From contig NZ_JAGHMF010000008.1 of NCBI RefSeq assembly GCF_017741815.1, positions 62,001 through 126,000 of the forward strand: 64,000 bases of DNA, read 5' to 3'. The DNA is from Rhizobium sp. 16-488-2b (lineage in GTDB: Bacteria > Pseudomonadota > Alphaproteobacteria > Rhizobiales > Rhizobiaceae). Both the position numbers and the translations under genes were made by a program. Below the pieces are notes generated by a model, which saw only the letters and a program-made list of their open reading frames with translations, had not been told where the DNA came from and did not search any database. Below, one piece after another: positions 17,244 to 24,984 of this stretch (its first letter is position 1; the number at the start of each line of letters is the position of its first letter).

Positions 17244-17557
17244 TGAACGGATCTCCGGTTGTCGGCAAGCGGATCACGCGTTCCGGCGAGTGAAACCAGA
17301 TGCTGGCGGAACGCGGCTTGCATTTCCTTGAAGCCAGAATAGCCGCTGCGGGACGCAAGGCGGGTGACCGTTGTGCCAGAAACACCGCACCTTTGGGCGA
17401 CGGACTGCAACGTGCCGAATGCGACAATCTCAGGGTGATCGAGCAAGAGCCTCATCGCCCCCTGCGCTGACATTGGATATGTGATGCTCCGCGACGCAAT
17501 CAGCTGTTTGAGATCGCTTACGCTTGGGTGGCAATTCTGGGCTGCAGGTGAGAGCAT
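17240..17557 (-). CDS. RpiR-type HTH domain protein lacking the SIS domain
   Basis: Only 105 residues: DLKQLIASRSITYPMSAQGA, then the helix-turn-helix AFGTLQSVAQRCGVSGTTVT and RLASRSGYSGFKEMQAAFRQ, the N-terminal domain of RpiR/MurR regulators. The usual C-terminal SIS sugar-phosphate sensor (about 150 residues) is missing; the stop overlaps the mocF-like ATG by 4 nt. AAGGA precedes the ATG. It could be a real single-domain DNA-binding protein co-translated with the reductase, or the stump of a full regulator truncated when the operon was assembled. No SIS remnant is seen. Confidence 0.7.
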   Translation of the reverse strand: MLSPAAQNCHPSVSDLKQLIASRSITYPMSAQGAMRLLLDHPEIVAFGTLQSVAQRCGVSGTTVTRLASRSGYSGFKEMQAAFRQHLVSLAGTRDPLADNRRSVQ

Positions 17558-17641
17558 TTCTTGAAGTCCTTAATAGGTCAGCGACGCCAGAGAGTACCAC
17601 GCGGTCAATTCGCCGCGTGGAACCTGGTCGTCCGGCGGAAT

Positions 17642-18643
17642 TCAACCAATCACACTCGCGAGAGATACGGGGTTGCCGGACTTCACAGACAGGGTCGCCG
17701 CTTCGGCCATCGCAAGCGCGGCAACACCATCGTCCAACGTCACCGGCAGGGACTTGCCAGCCACGACCGCCTCCACGAAGGCTGCCCACTCTGCTGCGTA
17801 TGCTGGCATGTAGCGTTCAAGGAAGAAATAGGTCGGCTTGGCGCCGGTCACGCCCTGTGTCGTCGATTTTACCACGGTGTTTTCGAGCATGTTCTGGGCT
17901 TGGAGAAGCCCCTCGGAACCGAGAAGCTCCAGCCGCTGGTCGTAGCCGTAGACTGCGCGCCGGCTGTTCTTGATGACGGCAATGCGGCCATCGGCATAGG
18001 TCAGCGTCACGACAGCGGTGTCGACATCACCGGCGCCGCCAATCTCAGGGTCGACAATCGAAGAACCGATCGCCGTCACTGTTGCCGGTGCCGAACCCAT
18101 AATAAAGTTCGCCATGTCGAAATCGTGGATCATCATGTCGCGGAAAAGGCCTCCCGAGACTTTAATGTACGAAACAGGCGGGGGTGCAGGATCGAAGGAG
18201 GTGATCGACAGCAGTTCGGGCTTACCGATCTCGCCAGCCTCGACAGCCTTCTTCAACGCGGCGAAATTCGGGTCGAAGCGACGGTTGAAGCCGATCATCA
18301 CGGGGCGGCCCGCTTTTGCGACGACCTTTTGGCAAGCCCGCGCGCGCTCGAGGCTGAGATCGACAGGCTTTTCGCACAACACCGCCTTGCCCGCCGCTGT
18401 TGCTCTCTCGATGAGATCGGAATGGGTGTCGGTCGAGGTGGCGATCAGGACGGCGTCGATCGTGCTATCGCCCAGGATTGCGTCCGTGCTGCGCACTTCG
18501 GCGCCATACTGGGCCGCGATCTTCTCCGCAGCGGACGTGTTGATATCGGAGACGGCGGCGAGCGTGCTGCCTGGATCACCAGATATAGCAGTGGCATGAA
18601 CGCCTGCGATACGGCCGGCGCCAAGAAGACCAACTTTAAGCAT
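17642..18643 (-). CDS. mocA: Gfo/Idh/MocA family dehydrogenase, inositol 2-dehydrogenase-like (MocA)
   Basis: 333 residues from the ATG at 18643, chosen because the Rossmann motif starts at once (MLKVGLLGAGRIAGVHATAI). The catalytic lysine motif LCEKPVDLS and the downstream GGLFRDMMIHDFDM (with the Asp and His expected for inositol dehydrogenases) are intact. Family enzymes oxidise a ring hydroxyl of inositols or amino-inositols with NAD+. It sits 16 nt downstream of the PanB-like gene inside the moc-like operon, so oxidation of the demethylated scyllo-inosamine-type product is the likely step. MocA is the family's namesake from rhizopine catabolism. Confidence 0.88.
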   Translation of the reverse strand: MLKVGLLGAGRIAGVHATAISGDPGSTLAAVSDINTSAAEKIAAQYGAEVRSTDAILGDSTIDAVLIATSTDTHSDLIERATAAGKAVLCEKPVDLSLERARACQKVVAKAGRPVMIGFNRRFDPNFAALKKAVEAGEIGKPELLSITSFDPAPPPVSYIKVSGGLFRDMMIHDFDMANFIMGSAPATVTAIGSSIVDPEIGGAGDVDTAVVTLTYADGRIAVIKNSRRAVYGYDQRLELLGSEGLLQAQNMLENTVVKSTTQGVTGAKPTYFFLERYMPAYAAEWAAFVEAVVAGKSLPVTLDDGVAALAMAEAATLSVKSGNPVSLASVIG

Positions 18644-18659
18644 AGGATATTCCTTTTCG

Positions 18660-19484
18660 TTAGAGACCGAGTTCGGTCTTGAAGGCGTCGAATTCTTTGT
18701 CGCCAATCGCGACATTGTGCTGGGGCTGCGGATAGGCACCGCTATTCACGTCGGCGATGAACTCCCGGAATGCGGACACGCGTTCCTTCTGCAGCCGCTC
18801 GAATTCGGCGGCGAAGTTTCGATAGGTTTTTGCATGGCGGGGGCGATGGCCGTCTGTATGGCCAAGCACGTCTTCAGCGAAGAGATACTGCGCGTCTGCA
18901 CCAGGTCCCGCGCCCATGCCGAGCATGATCATCGAGGTGTTCTTGGAGATCAGTTCGCCGACACGATCCGGCACCACTTCCAGCTCAGCGCCGAAACATC
19001 CGATCGATTCAAGCTGCTTGACGTGGCGGAACACGTCGACCGCCTCCCTCGCCGTCTTGCCGACGGCACGGAAACCTGTCCAAGTGATGTAGGACGGGAT
19101 CAAGCCGACATGCGCGACAATGGGAACATGGTTGTCGCAAAGCACCTTCTGGATATCGAGCGAGGCCGCGCAATAGAAGCAGTCCCCGCCCATCGCGGAG
19201 AAATGAAAGGCGGCGCGCAGATAGTCCTCGGCGGTCGCCAGCGGACGTCCTTCGAATTTGCCCCATCCGCCGTAAGGAAGGCCGACCTGGACGAAGCAGC
19301 GCCCGGCGGCCTCGCGCATCTCCGGCGAGAAGAAACGGCCCTCGATCGACAACATGTGAATGCCCGCCGCATCGGCAGCTGCGGCCTCCTCAAGCGTTGT
19401 CACGTATAGCATTGAGATCTTTTCGCCGCGGGCCTTCATGGCGCGAATGTCGGCGACCGTCGGTCGGGTATTCTTGTGAACCAT
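18660..19484 (-). CDS. Ketopantoate hydroxymethyltransferase (PanB)-like protein with altered active site
   Basis: 274 residues from the ATG at 19484. The TIM-barrel pattern and several PanB segments are recognisable: VPIVAHVGLIP, ELEVVPDRVGE, LGMGAGPGADAQYLFAEDVLG and the C-terminal NSGAYPQPQHN. By eye alignment with E. coli PanB, however, the metal-binding Asp45 (GDS motif) corresponds to Glu48, Asp84 to Gly68 and Lys112 to Tyr104; only Glu181 (here Glu169) is kept. True ketopantoate synthesis is therefore doubtful. It lies 4 nt after the mocC-like gene. A role on a one-carbon or keto-acid intermediate of this operon is inferred; no precise reaction is claimed. Confidence 0.75.
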   Translation of the reverse strand: MVHKNTRPTVADIRAMKARGEKISMLYVTTLEEAAAADAAGIHMLSIEGRFFSPEMREAAGRCFVQVGLPYGGWGKFEGRPLATAEDYLRAAFHFSAMGGDCFYCAASLDIQKVLCDNHVPIVAHVGLIPSYITWTGFRAVGKTAREAVDVFRHVKQLESIGCFGAELEVVPDRVGELISKNTSMIMLGMGAGPGADAQYLFAEDVLGHTDGHRPRHAKTYRNFAAEFERLQKERVSAFREFIADVNSGAYPQPQHNVAIGDKEFDAFKTELGL

Positions 19485-19488
19485 TGGA

Positions 19489-20268
19489 CTACACCGTGAA
19501 TGCGTTGCGGAAGGCAGTGAGTGCGGCTTCCGGATCACCGGAAGCAAAGGCTTCCATGCCGACGGGGCCGTTATAACCCATGGCCTTGAGCGCCTTGGCG
19601 ATGCCGTGCCAGTTTACCTCGCCCGTTCCCGGCTCACAGCGGCCAGGAACGTCGGCGACCTGAATCTCGCCGATCCACGGCAAGGATTTGCGGCAAAGTT
19701 CAATGAGATTCCCCTCGCCGATCTGCGCGTGATAGAGGTCGAGATTGAGCCGCAGGTGTGGGTGGTCGATGCTGGAGACAAGCGCCAGCGTATCCTCGGC
19801 TCGACCGAACGGGACACCCGGATGATCAACAGGCAGATTGAGGTTCTCGAGCGTGAAGATCACGTTCTCCTCTTCGGCCATATCGGCGATACGACGCAAG
19901 GTGTCGCTCGCCTTCAGCCACATGGCGCCGGTAACCACCTCGATCGGCTGAACAGGCAGACCGCCCTCGCCCAGACCAGTTCCGTGGAGGTTGAGGCGTT
20001 GAACGCCAAGCCGCTTGCCGACCTGCGCCGTTTCGCGCGCGCTGCGGAGAAGCTCCTCGGCCCCCTCATCATCAGTCAGGCGCCCTGTGAGGTAGCCATT
20101 CATGATAGTGAAGGACGCGCCGGTCGCCTCGAGCTTGGCGAGGTCATGCTCCGGCCAGTTCCAGAGGCCGACGCCGAAGCCCATTTCCTTCAGAACGGAT
20201 GCGCGCCACTCGATGGGGCGATCCCGCCAGATCATTTCAGCGCAGGCTGCCAATGCAAATTGTGTCAT
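19489..20268 (-). CDS. mocC: Xylose isomerase-like TIM barrel protein, hydroxypyruvate isomerase family (MocC/Hyi-like)
   Basis: 259 residues (MTQFALAACAEMIWRDRPIE) with the AP-endonuclease-2 fold motifs FTLENLNLPVDHPG (metal-binding Glu), LRLNLDLYHAQIGEGN (Asp and His), IGEIQVADVPGRCEPGTGEV and a terminal VGMEAFASG glutamate. Hydroxypyruvate isomerases share exactly this HAQ/PGR pattern. MocC of rhizopine catabolism belongs to the same superfamily, so within this operon it may isomerise or dehydrate a keto-inositol intermediate. It follows the Rieske gene by a single base and precedes the PanB-like gene by 4 nt. Confidence 0.8.
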   Translation of the reverse strand: MTQFALAACAEMIWRDRPIEWRASVLKEMGFGVGLWNWPEHDLAKLEATGASFTIMNGYLTGRLTDDEGAEELLRSARETAQVGKRLGVQRLNLHGTGLGEGGLPVQPIEVVTGAMWLKASDTLRRIADMAEEENVIFTLENLNLPVDHPGVPFGRAEDTLALVSSIDHPHLRLNLDLYHAQIGEGNLIELCRKSLPWIGEIQVADVPGRCEPGTGEVNWHGIAKALKAMGYNGPVGMEAFASGDPEAALTAFRNAFTV

Positions 20269-20269
20269 G

Positions 20270-20584
20270 TCAGATCTCTATGAAAACATCGCCATTCTCG
20301 ACCTTCACAGGCCAAGTTTTCAGGTTGATGCAGGCGGGTGCGCGTTTCGCCTCGCCTGTCTTGTAGTCGAAATGCGCGCTGTGTTTCGGGCACTCGATGG
20401 TGCCGTCCATCACCAGTCCGTCGGCAAGATGGACATGCTCGTGGGTGCAGATTCCGTCGATGCAGAAGAACTCGTCCTCGGGGCTGCGGATCACCAGAAA
20501 GGTGCGTCCTCCCTGATCGAAACGGATCTGCTCTTCGAGCTCGACGTCGTCGGTTGCACAGGCGCGGGTCCAGGTCCCCATCAT
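20270..20584 (-). CDS. mocE: Rieske [2Fe-2S] ferredoxin (MocE-like)
   Basis: 104 residues. The cluster ligands are Cys46-X-His48 (ICTHEH) and Cys65-X2-His68 (ECPKHSAHF), followed by the proline-loop-like APACINLKTW. The size fits a soluble single-domain ferredoxin, not an oxygenase alpha subunit. It would pass electrons from the FAD reductase at 16017-17243 to the membrane hydroxylase at 23673-24695. It is separated from the ABC ATPase gene by 37 nt and from the isomerase gene by 1 nt. MocE of the rhizopine pathway is a ferredoxin of this kind. Confidence 0.92.
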   Translation of the reverse strand: MMGTWTRACATDDVELEEQIRFDQGGRTFLVIRSPEDEFFCIDGICTHEHVHLADGLVMDGTIECPKHSAHFDYKTGEAKRAPACINLKTWPVKVENGDVFIEI

Positions 20585-20621
20585 CTCATCCTTCGGTATT
20601 GCAGTTCATGAACATTCGACA

Positions 20622-21449
20622 TCACCCGGCCGCGCTGGAAAGCTGCGGCGAATGGCCGTCATGCGCGGTCCGGTAGCCGTCGATCTGGGCCTCAAGTTCG
20701 GCCATGGTCTCGCCGCCAGCCATCAGGTCGGTGATCTCCTCGCGGGTCTTTTCGCCCTTGCGGAAATCCGCCGCGATCGCGCCACGGATCAGCACCGCGA
20801 AGTGATCTCCCACGGCCATGGCATGCATCACCTGGTGGGTGATGAAGACAACCGCCAGCCCCCGGCGCTTCGCCTCGTTGACGATCCGGAGCACATGGGT
20901 CGCCTGCTTTACGCCGAGCGCTGCCGTCGGCTCGTCGAGGATCAGCACCTTGGCGCCGAAGTGGACGGCACGGGCAATCGCGAGCGACTGCCGCTCTCCT
21001 CCCGACAGGCCGCCGACCAGCCGATCACCGTCATCGATACGGGTGATGCCAAAATCCCGGATGGCCTTGACGGCGATATCGTTGGCCTTCTTGCGGTCGA
21101 ACACCTTGAACGGCCCCCAGCCCTTGGTCGGCTCGACGCCGACAAAGAAGCTGCGGCCGATCGACATCAGCGGAAAGGTCCCGCCGAACTGATGAACCGT
21201 TGCGATGCCTCGGCCACTCGCATCACGCGGACCGCTGAACTCGATAGGCTTGCCATCCATTTCCATAGTGCCAGAGTTCGGACGGTAGACGCCGGACAGC
21301 GTTTTGATCAGGGTCGATTTGCCGGCGCCGTTATCGCCGAGCAGGCAGAGCACTTCGCCGGGACAGATATCCAGGGAGATGTCGTTAAGGACATCGATCG
21401 GGCCAAAGGACTTGCAGATATTTCTAAGTGTCAGGATGGGCTTAGACAT
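20622..21449 (-). CDS. CUT2 sugar/inositol ABC transporter ATPase (single-domain, FrcA-like)
   Basis: 275 residues from the ATG at 21449 behind GAGGTC. Walker A GDNGAGKST, signature LSGGERQSLAIARA and Walker B VLILDEPTAALG are canonical. Unlike the RbsA-type ATPase at 4853-6421 it has one nucleotide-binding domain, as in fructose (FrcA) transporters of rhizobia, and must dimerise. A C-terminal tail (GGETMAELEAQID) is typical of this subfamily. It follows the permease by 8 nt. A much longer open frame continues upstream to 22325 but only as a shadow of the permease gene. Confidence 0.93.
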   Translation of the reverse strand: MSKPILTLRNICKSFGPIDVLNDISLDICPGEVLCLLGDNGAGKSTLIKTLSGVYRPNSGTMEMDGKPIEFSGPRDASGRGIATVHQFGGTFPLMSIGRSFFVGVEPTKGWGPFKVFDRKKANDIAVKAIRDFGITRIDDGDRLVGGLSGGERQSLAIARAVHFGAKVLILDEPTAALGVKQATHVLRIVNEAKRRGLAVVFITHQVMHAMAVGDHFAVLIRGAIAADFRKGEKTREEITDLMAGGETMAELEAQIDGYRTAHDGHSPQLSSAAG

Positions 21450-21457
21450 GACCGACC

Positions 21458-22516
21458 TCACTTCTTCTTCTTCGGCGAATAGGACAGCGCCATGCTGCGG
21501 AAGGTGTTGTTCATCAGCACCGCCAGAAGCAACATCACGCCGATGATCAGGCTCGACCAGTTGCGGTCGAAGGACGTAAAGTAGATGCCCTGGTTGACGA
21601 CGGCGAAGGTGATGGTGCCGAAGAAGATGCCGATGATGGAGCCGAAGCCACCGGTCAGAAGCACGCCGCCTACGACCACCGAGATGATCGAGTTGAAGAT
21701 GAAGGACATGCCGGCCGAGACCTGGGCGGAGTTGAACAGGATCGCCTGGCACATGCCGACAAAAGCAGCGCTGGTCGAGGATAGAACGAAGAGCGCAATG
21801 GTCAGCTTGGTCGTCGGAATGCCGGCATTGCGAGCGCTGATCCTGTCGCCACCCATAGCGAAGATCCAGTTTCCGAACGGGGACAGGTGTATGAAGAACA
21901 CGTAAATCGCCGTTAGTGCCAGCCACCAGAAAATGACCACCTGAAACGTGTTGCCAACGAATTGACCAAAGAAGAACTTCGCCAGCTCCGGCGCTTTCAG
22001 CGCGACGCTGGTTGTGCCTGTCAGAAGGACGGAAAGGCCGAGAACCAGGCCCGCTACCGCAAAGAGCGTTCCGAGGGTGACGATCAGCGAAGGCACATTG
22101 GTGCGAATAACCAAGTAGCCGTTGATCAGACCAACCAGCACACCCAGGCCGAGCGAGGCGGCGATGCCGAGCCAAATGGGCATTCCATAATAGCCGGAGA
22201 TGATCGCGACCGTCATCGAGCCAGCAGGGATCATCGAGCCGATGGAAATATCCAGTTCGCCGGCGATCATCAGCAGCCCAATCGGAAAGGCGACGATGCC
22301 TAGATTGGCCGCAACGTTCAGCCAACTCGCGGCTCCCGCCGGTTTCAGGAAGTCCATGCTCCCGAAGACGAGGAAAAAGACGAAGACGGCGACGAGGCCG
22401 AGAAAGGCGCCAGCCTCGGGTCTGCGAAACAAGCTGCCAATGGAAAAGCTGGTGGCAGGTGTTGATTTTGGTGTCTGAGCCATGGCGATCGGCTGGCTTG
22501 CTGTTTTCAAACTCAT
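21458..22516 (-). CDS. CUT2 sugar/inositol ABC transporter permease (FrcC-like)
   Basis: 352 residues with an N-terminal cytoplasmic tail of about 35 residues and roughly nine to ten helices. The family motif is LMIAGELDISIGSMIPAGSM, with coupling loop SPFGNWIFAMGGDRISARNA and the lysine-rich C-terminus SYSPKKKK. Only one permease gene is present, so a homodimeric channel is expected, in contrast to the operon at 2890-7575. It starts after a strong hairpin that separates it from the binding-protein gene. Confidence 0.93.
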   Translation of the reverse strand: MSLKTASQPIAMAQTPKSTPATSFSIGSLFRRPEAGAFLGLVAVFVFFLVFGSMDFLKPAGAASWLNVAANLGIVAFPIGLLMIAGELDISIGSMIPAGSMTVAIISGYYGMPIWLGIAASLGLGVLVGLINGYLVIRTNVPSLIVTLGTLFAVAGLVLGLSVLLTGTTSVALKAPELAKFFFGQFVGNTFQVVIFWWLALTAIYVFFIHLSPFGNWIFAMGGDRISARNAGIPTTKLTIALFVLSSTSAAFVGMCQAILFNSAQVSAGMSFIFNSIISVVVGGVLLTGGFGSIIGIFFGTITFAVVNQGIYFTSFDRNWSSLIIGVMLLLAVLMNNTFRSMALSYSPKKKK

Positions 22517-22551
22517 GATAGTTCCCCTTCCCGCCTTGCGGGTTGTCGTAA

Positions 22552-22582
22552 GGCCGCTCCCTGGGAGGATCAGGGAGCGGCC
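22552..22582 (-). other. Strong hairpin between the MocB-like binding protein and permease genes
   Basis: GGCCGCTCCCT (22552-22562) and AGGGAGCGGCC (22572-22582) form a perfect 11-bp GC-rich stem with a 9-nt loop. There is no T-tract on the minus strand. The likely effect is mRNA stabilisation or partial termination after the binding-protein gene. Confidence 0.75.
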
Positions 22583-22597
22583 GGCGAGCGCGCGTTC

Positions 22598-23572
22598 TTA
22601 GCGAGCGCCCTTCGATACGCCCTGCAGCGTAGAGTCGATGTTGGAGGCATCGACGATGCCCGGCCCTGTCAGGACGGGCTTCACCGGAAGGTCCGTGCCG
22701 AAATCGATGTGAGAGGCAAGCAGCGTGACCGACAACAGCGACTGCAGGTAGGGCTGCTGATCGATGGCGAAGAACTGCGCCTTGTTCTTGATACGGTCGA
22801 GCGCCGCTTCATTGAAGTCGAACGAACCAAGCTTGACGCTCTCGACCTTGCCGGCCTGCTGGATGCCGCTTGCCGCCGCGTCCGCATCACCGGCACCGAT
22901 CGTGATGACGCCGTCAATCGTGCCGTCCTGCATCAGTGTCGCCTTGACGGCTTCTGCAATCGCTGTCGGATCGCCGAAGCTCGTTGCCGGCAGCGGCAAC
23001 TGCTTGCCAGTGCCACCCGCCTTGGTGATGCCGTCAATCACGCCCTTGCAGCGGGCTTCCTGGTTGGCGCTCCCTGGCAACGTGTTGACGCAGAGTACAT
23101 TTTTCTGGCCGCCCTTGCCGAAATAGTCACCACCAGCAACGCCGGCGATGTATTCATCCGAACCAACGTAGTTGATCGCACCGAGTTCCTTCGCCTTTTC
23201 GAGCGAGCCGGCATTCATGAGGATGACCTTGATGCCGGCGCTGGCTGCGGCCTTGATCGCCTCGTCCTCGGCTTCAGGAACCCAGTTCGGGATGACCAGC
23301 CCGGTTACGCCCTGGCTGATCGCGGTGCGCACCAAGCCGGCGGCGTCGGGACCGAGATTGTCGTAGGTCTGGAGTTGAAGGTATGTCACCTTGCCGCCAT
23401 TGGCCTCGATGACGAAGCGGCTGTCGTCGACACCTTTCTTGATCTTGGTCCAGAAAGCGTCGTCCGTCTTGCCGCCGACCACGGCGATATTGGCCGCCAG
23501 CGCCGCGCCTGCGGTGAGACAGATGGCAACCGTGGTCGCAAGGGCCTTGGTCATGGTTTTCAGCAGTGTCAT
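22598..23572 (-). CDS. mocB: Periplasmic sugar/inositol-binding protein (MocB-like)
   Basis: 324 residues with a signal peptide of about 26 residues (ATTVAICLTAGAALA). The mature sequence starts NIAVVGGKTDDAFWTKIKKG and shows the Peripla_BP_4 layout: VRTAISQGVTGLVIPNW, AASAGIKVILMNAG, YVGSDEYIAGVAGGDYF and LGSFDFNEAALDRIKNKAQF. GGGGGAGGAAA precedes the ATG. In the operon it follows the hydroxylase gene and precedes permease and ATPase. In rhizopine catabolism MocB is the high-affinity rhizopine-binding protein; here that ligand is inferred from the neighbours only. Aromatic ring-stacking residues were not assigned. Confidence 0.85.
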   Translation of the reverse strand: MTLLKTMTKALATTVAICLTAGAALAANIAVVGGKTDDAFWTKIKKGVDDSRFVIEANGGKVTYLQLQTYDNLGPDAAGLVRTAISQGVTGLVIPNWVPEAEDEAIKAAASAGIKVILMNAGSLEKAKELGAINYVGSDEYIAGVAGGDYFGKGGQKNVLCVNTLPGSANQEARCKGVIDGITKAGGTGKQLPLPATSFGDPTAIAEAVKATLMQDGTIDGVITIGAGDADAAASGIQQAGKVESVKLGSFDFNEAALDRIKNKAQFFAIDQQPYLQSLLSVTLLASHIDFGTDLPVKPVLTGPGIVDASNIDSTLQGVSKGAR

Positions 23573-23672
23573 CGGGTTTCCTCCCCCAGTTTCCGCCGGA
23601 TGGCGGGTTCAAAGTTGTGATGCGCGTCCTTCGGGGCCGCCTCCTCGCGGGCACCTTGAGATCGTCCGAAGC

Positions 23673-24695
23673 TTATGAGCTGGCGCGGGCCGCCTTGGCA
23701 TTCATGCGCGCCTTCTTTTTTTCGAAGCGAGCCTCCATCTGCACGTCGCCCTCCTTGGTACCGTCGTGCCAAGTGCCAAACCACTTATCGAGTGGGATCA
23801 GGCCGTCGCCGCCGTAGTTCACCTCGAAATACTTATGGTGCAGGTAATGGGCATAGGCATGGGTATCGAGCGGCGTATCCTCGGTGACCTCAAGCTTGTC
23901 GAAGCCGATGTGTCCGTTGACCGCGCCGAAGCCCGCAATGTGAAGCTGGAACAGGGCAACGATTGGGTTCGAGGGGATCACAAGGTGCCACAAGGCCACA
24001 GCGTGGTAGAGAAAGCCTTCGACCGGATGCATGGAGAGCGATGACCAGGGCGACGGGTTCACCGAATTGTGGTGGACCGAATGGATCCAGCGATAGAGCG
24101 GTCCCCAATGGATCAGCCGGTGGATGATGAAGAAGTGCACTTCGTGAATCATCGGTGCGACAGCGACGAGAAGCGCAAGATAGTATGGGTTGTTGGCCCA
24201 GGTGAGCCACGGCACCCAGCCATTGGCGAACACCCAGAGGAAGGCCACCTCAACTACCGTCCAGAGCGGGATCGACAGGAAGAAAGAGCGCATAAAGTTG
24301 TCGATGTTCTGGCTCTTAAACCAAAACACATCGGACGGCTGCTCACCGGGAAATTTGGCGTTGTACTTGAACCGATTGCCTTGCTTGCGCTTGACGTAGA
24401 AGAAGAACTCCACGGAGCCGTAGAACACGAAGATCGCCGCCGCATTCACAGCATAGAGCCACAAGGCCCAGCCCCAACTCAGCGTCTTCATGGTTTCGAC
24501 GTCCGGCACGACATAGAACCAGTAGATAAGCGCCGTCGCCATGTGAAAGGCATTCCACGGCCAGACATATTCCGGCAGCCATTTCAAGATGGACGGAACT
24601 TTCGGTGGCCACGACCAGAACGGCGCTATCTCGATTCGCCCGTTCGGCGCCCAGTCGCCGCGCTTGTTGCGCTTACCATATTTGAGATCATCCAT
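23673..24695 (-). CDS. mocD: Membrane di-iron hydroxylase, sterol desaturase/fatty acid hydroxylase superfamily (MocD-like)
   Basis: 340 residues from the ATG at 24695, chosen over 24725 and 24701 because GGGAGG lies 7 nt before it. Four or five hydrophobic segments surround three histidine boxes: HRLIH (192-196), HSVHH (205-209) and HYLHH (283-287), the di-iron ligands of the family. It would use O2 and electrons from the Rieske ferredoxin and FAD reductase of the same operon. For rhizopine catabolism MocD is the oxygenase that, with MocE and MocF, removes the O-methyl group. It is the first gene of the operon, divergent from the LacI regulator. Confidence 0.85.
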   Translation of the reverse strand: MDDLKYGKRNKRGDWAPNGRIEIAPFWSWPPKVPSILKWLPEYVWPWNAFHMATALIYWFYVVPDVETMKTLSWGWALWLYAVNAAAIFVFYGSVEFFFYVKRKQGNRFKYNAKFPGEQPSDVFWFKSQNIDNFMRSFFLSIPLWTVVEVAFLWVFANGWVPWLTWANNPYYLALLVAVAPMIHEVHFFIIHRLIHWGPLYRWIHSVHHNSVNPSPWSSLSMHPVEGFLYHAVALWHLVIPSNPIVALFQLHIAGFGAVNGHIGFDKLEVTEDTPLDTHAYAHYLHHKYFEVNYGGDGLIPLDKWFGTWHDGTKEGDVQMEARFEKKKARMNAKAARASS

Positions 24696-24984
24696 CGTCA
24701 TGCCTCCCGGACGCCGCTTGTCCAATGTTCATAATGGCGGGAGGCCGGCATCTGCGCACAGTTTCACCGTCTTCGGGCAAGCGCCCAAAGCGATCAAACC
24801 AAACATATCGAGACCAATTCCTCCCAAAGCGAGCGACCTTTGTTGGGTTCACCCGCCTTCCTGTGCCTCGAATAATGCCAACTTGACGCAGGTTAAATCA
24901 AGGAGCATTTCTATCGTGAGACACGTTCGTATCATTCATCTCAGAAGCTTGCGCAGATGATACATTTCATATCACGGAGTGGTG
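24696..24984. promoter_or_regulatory. Divergent promoter region of the moc-like operon and LacI gene
   Basis: This 289-nt AT-richer gap separates two divergent starts. GTATCAT (24929-24935) and ATGATAC (24957-24963) are inverted copies, and the right one continues into TGATA-CATTTCA-TATCA (24958-24974), itself an imperfect palindrome just before the LacI start. These are plausible LacI half-sites, but the spacing is not classical. Confidence 0.4.

Noticed and set aside
21450..22325. N-terminal extension of the MocB-linked ATPase to 22325
   Set aside because: The extra 292 residues are the permease gene read in another frame; the ATG at 21449 has a proper ribosome site and starts the ABC fold.
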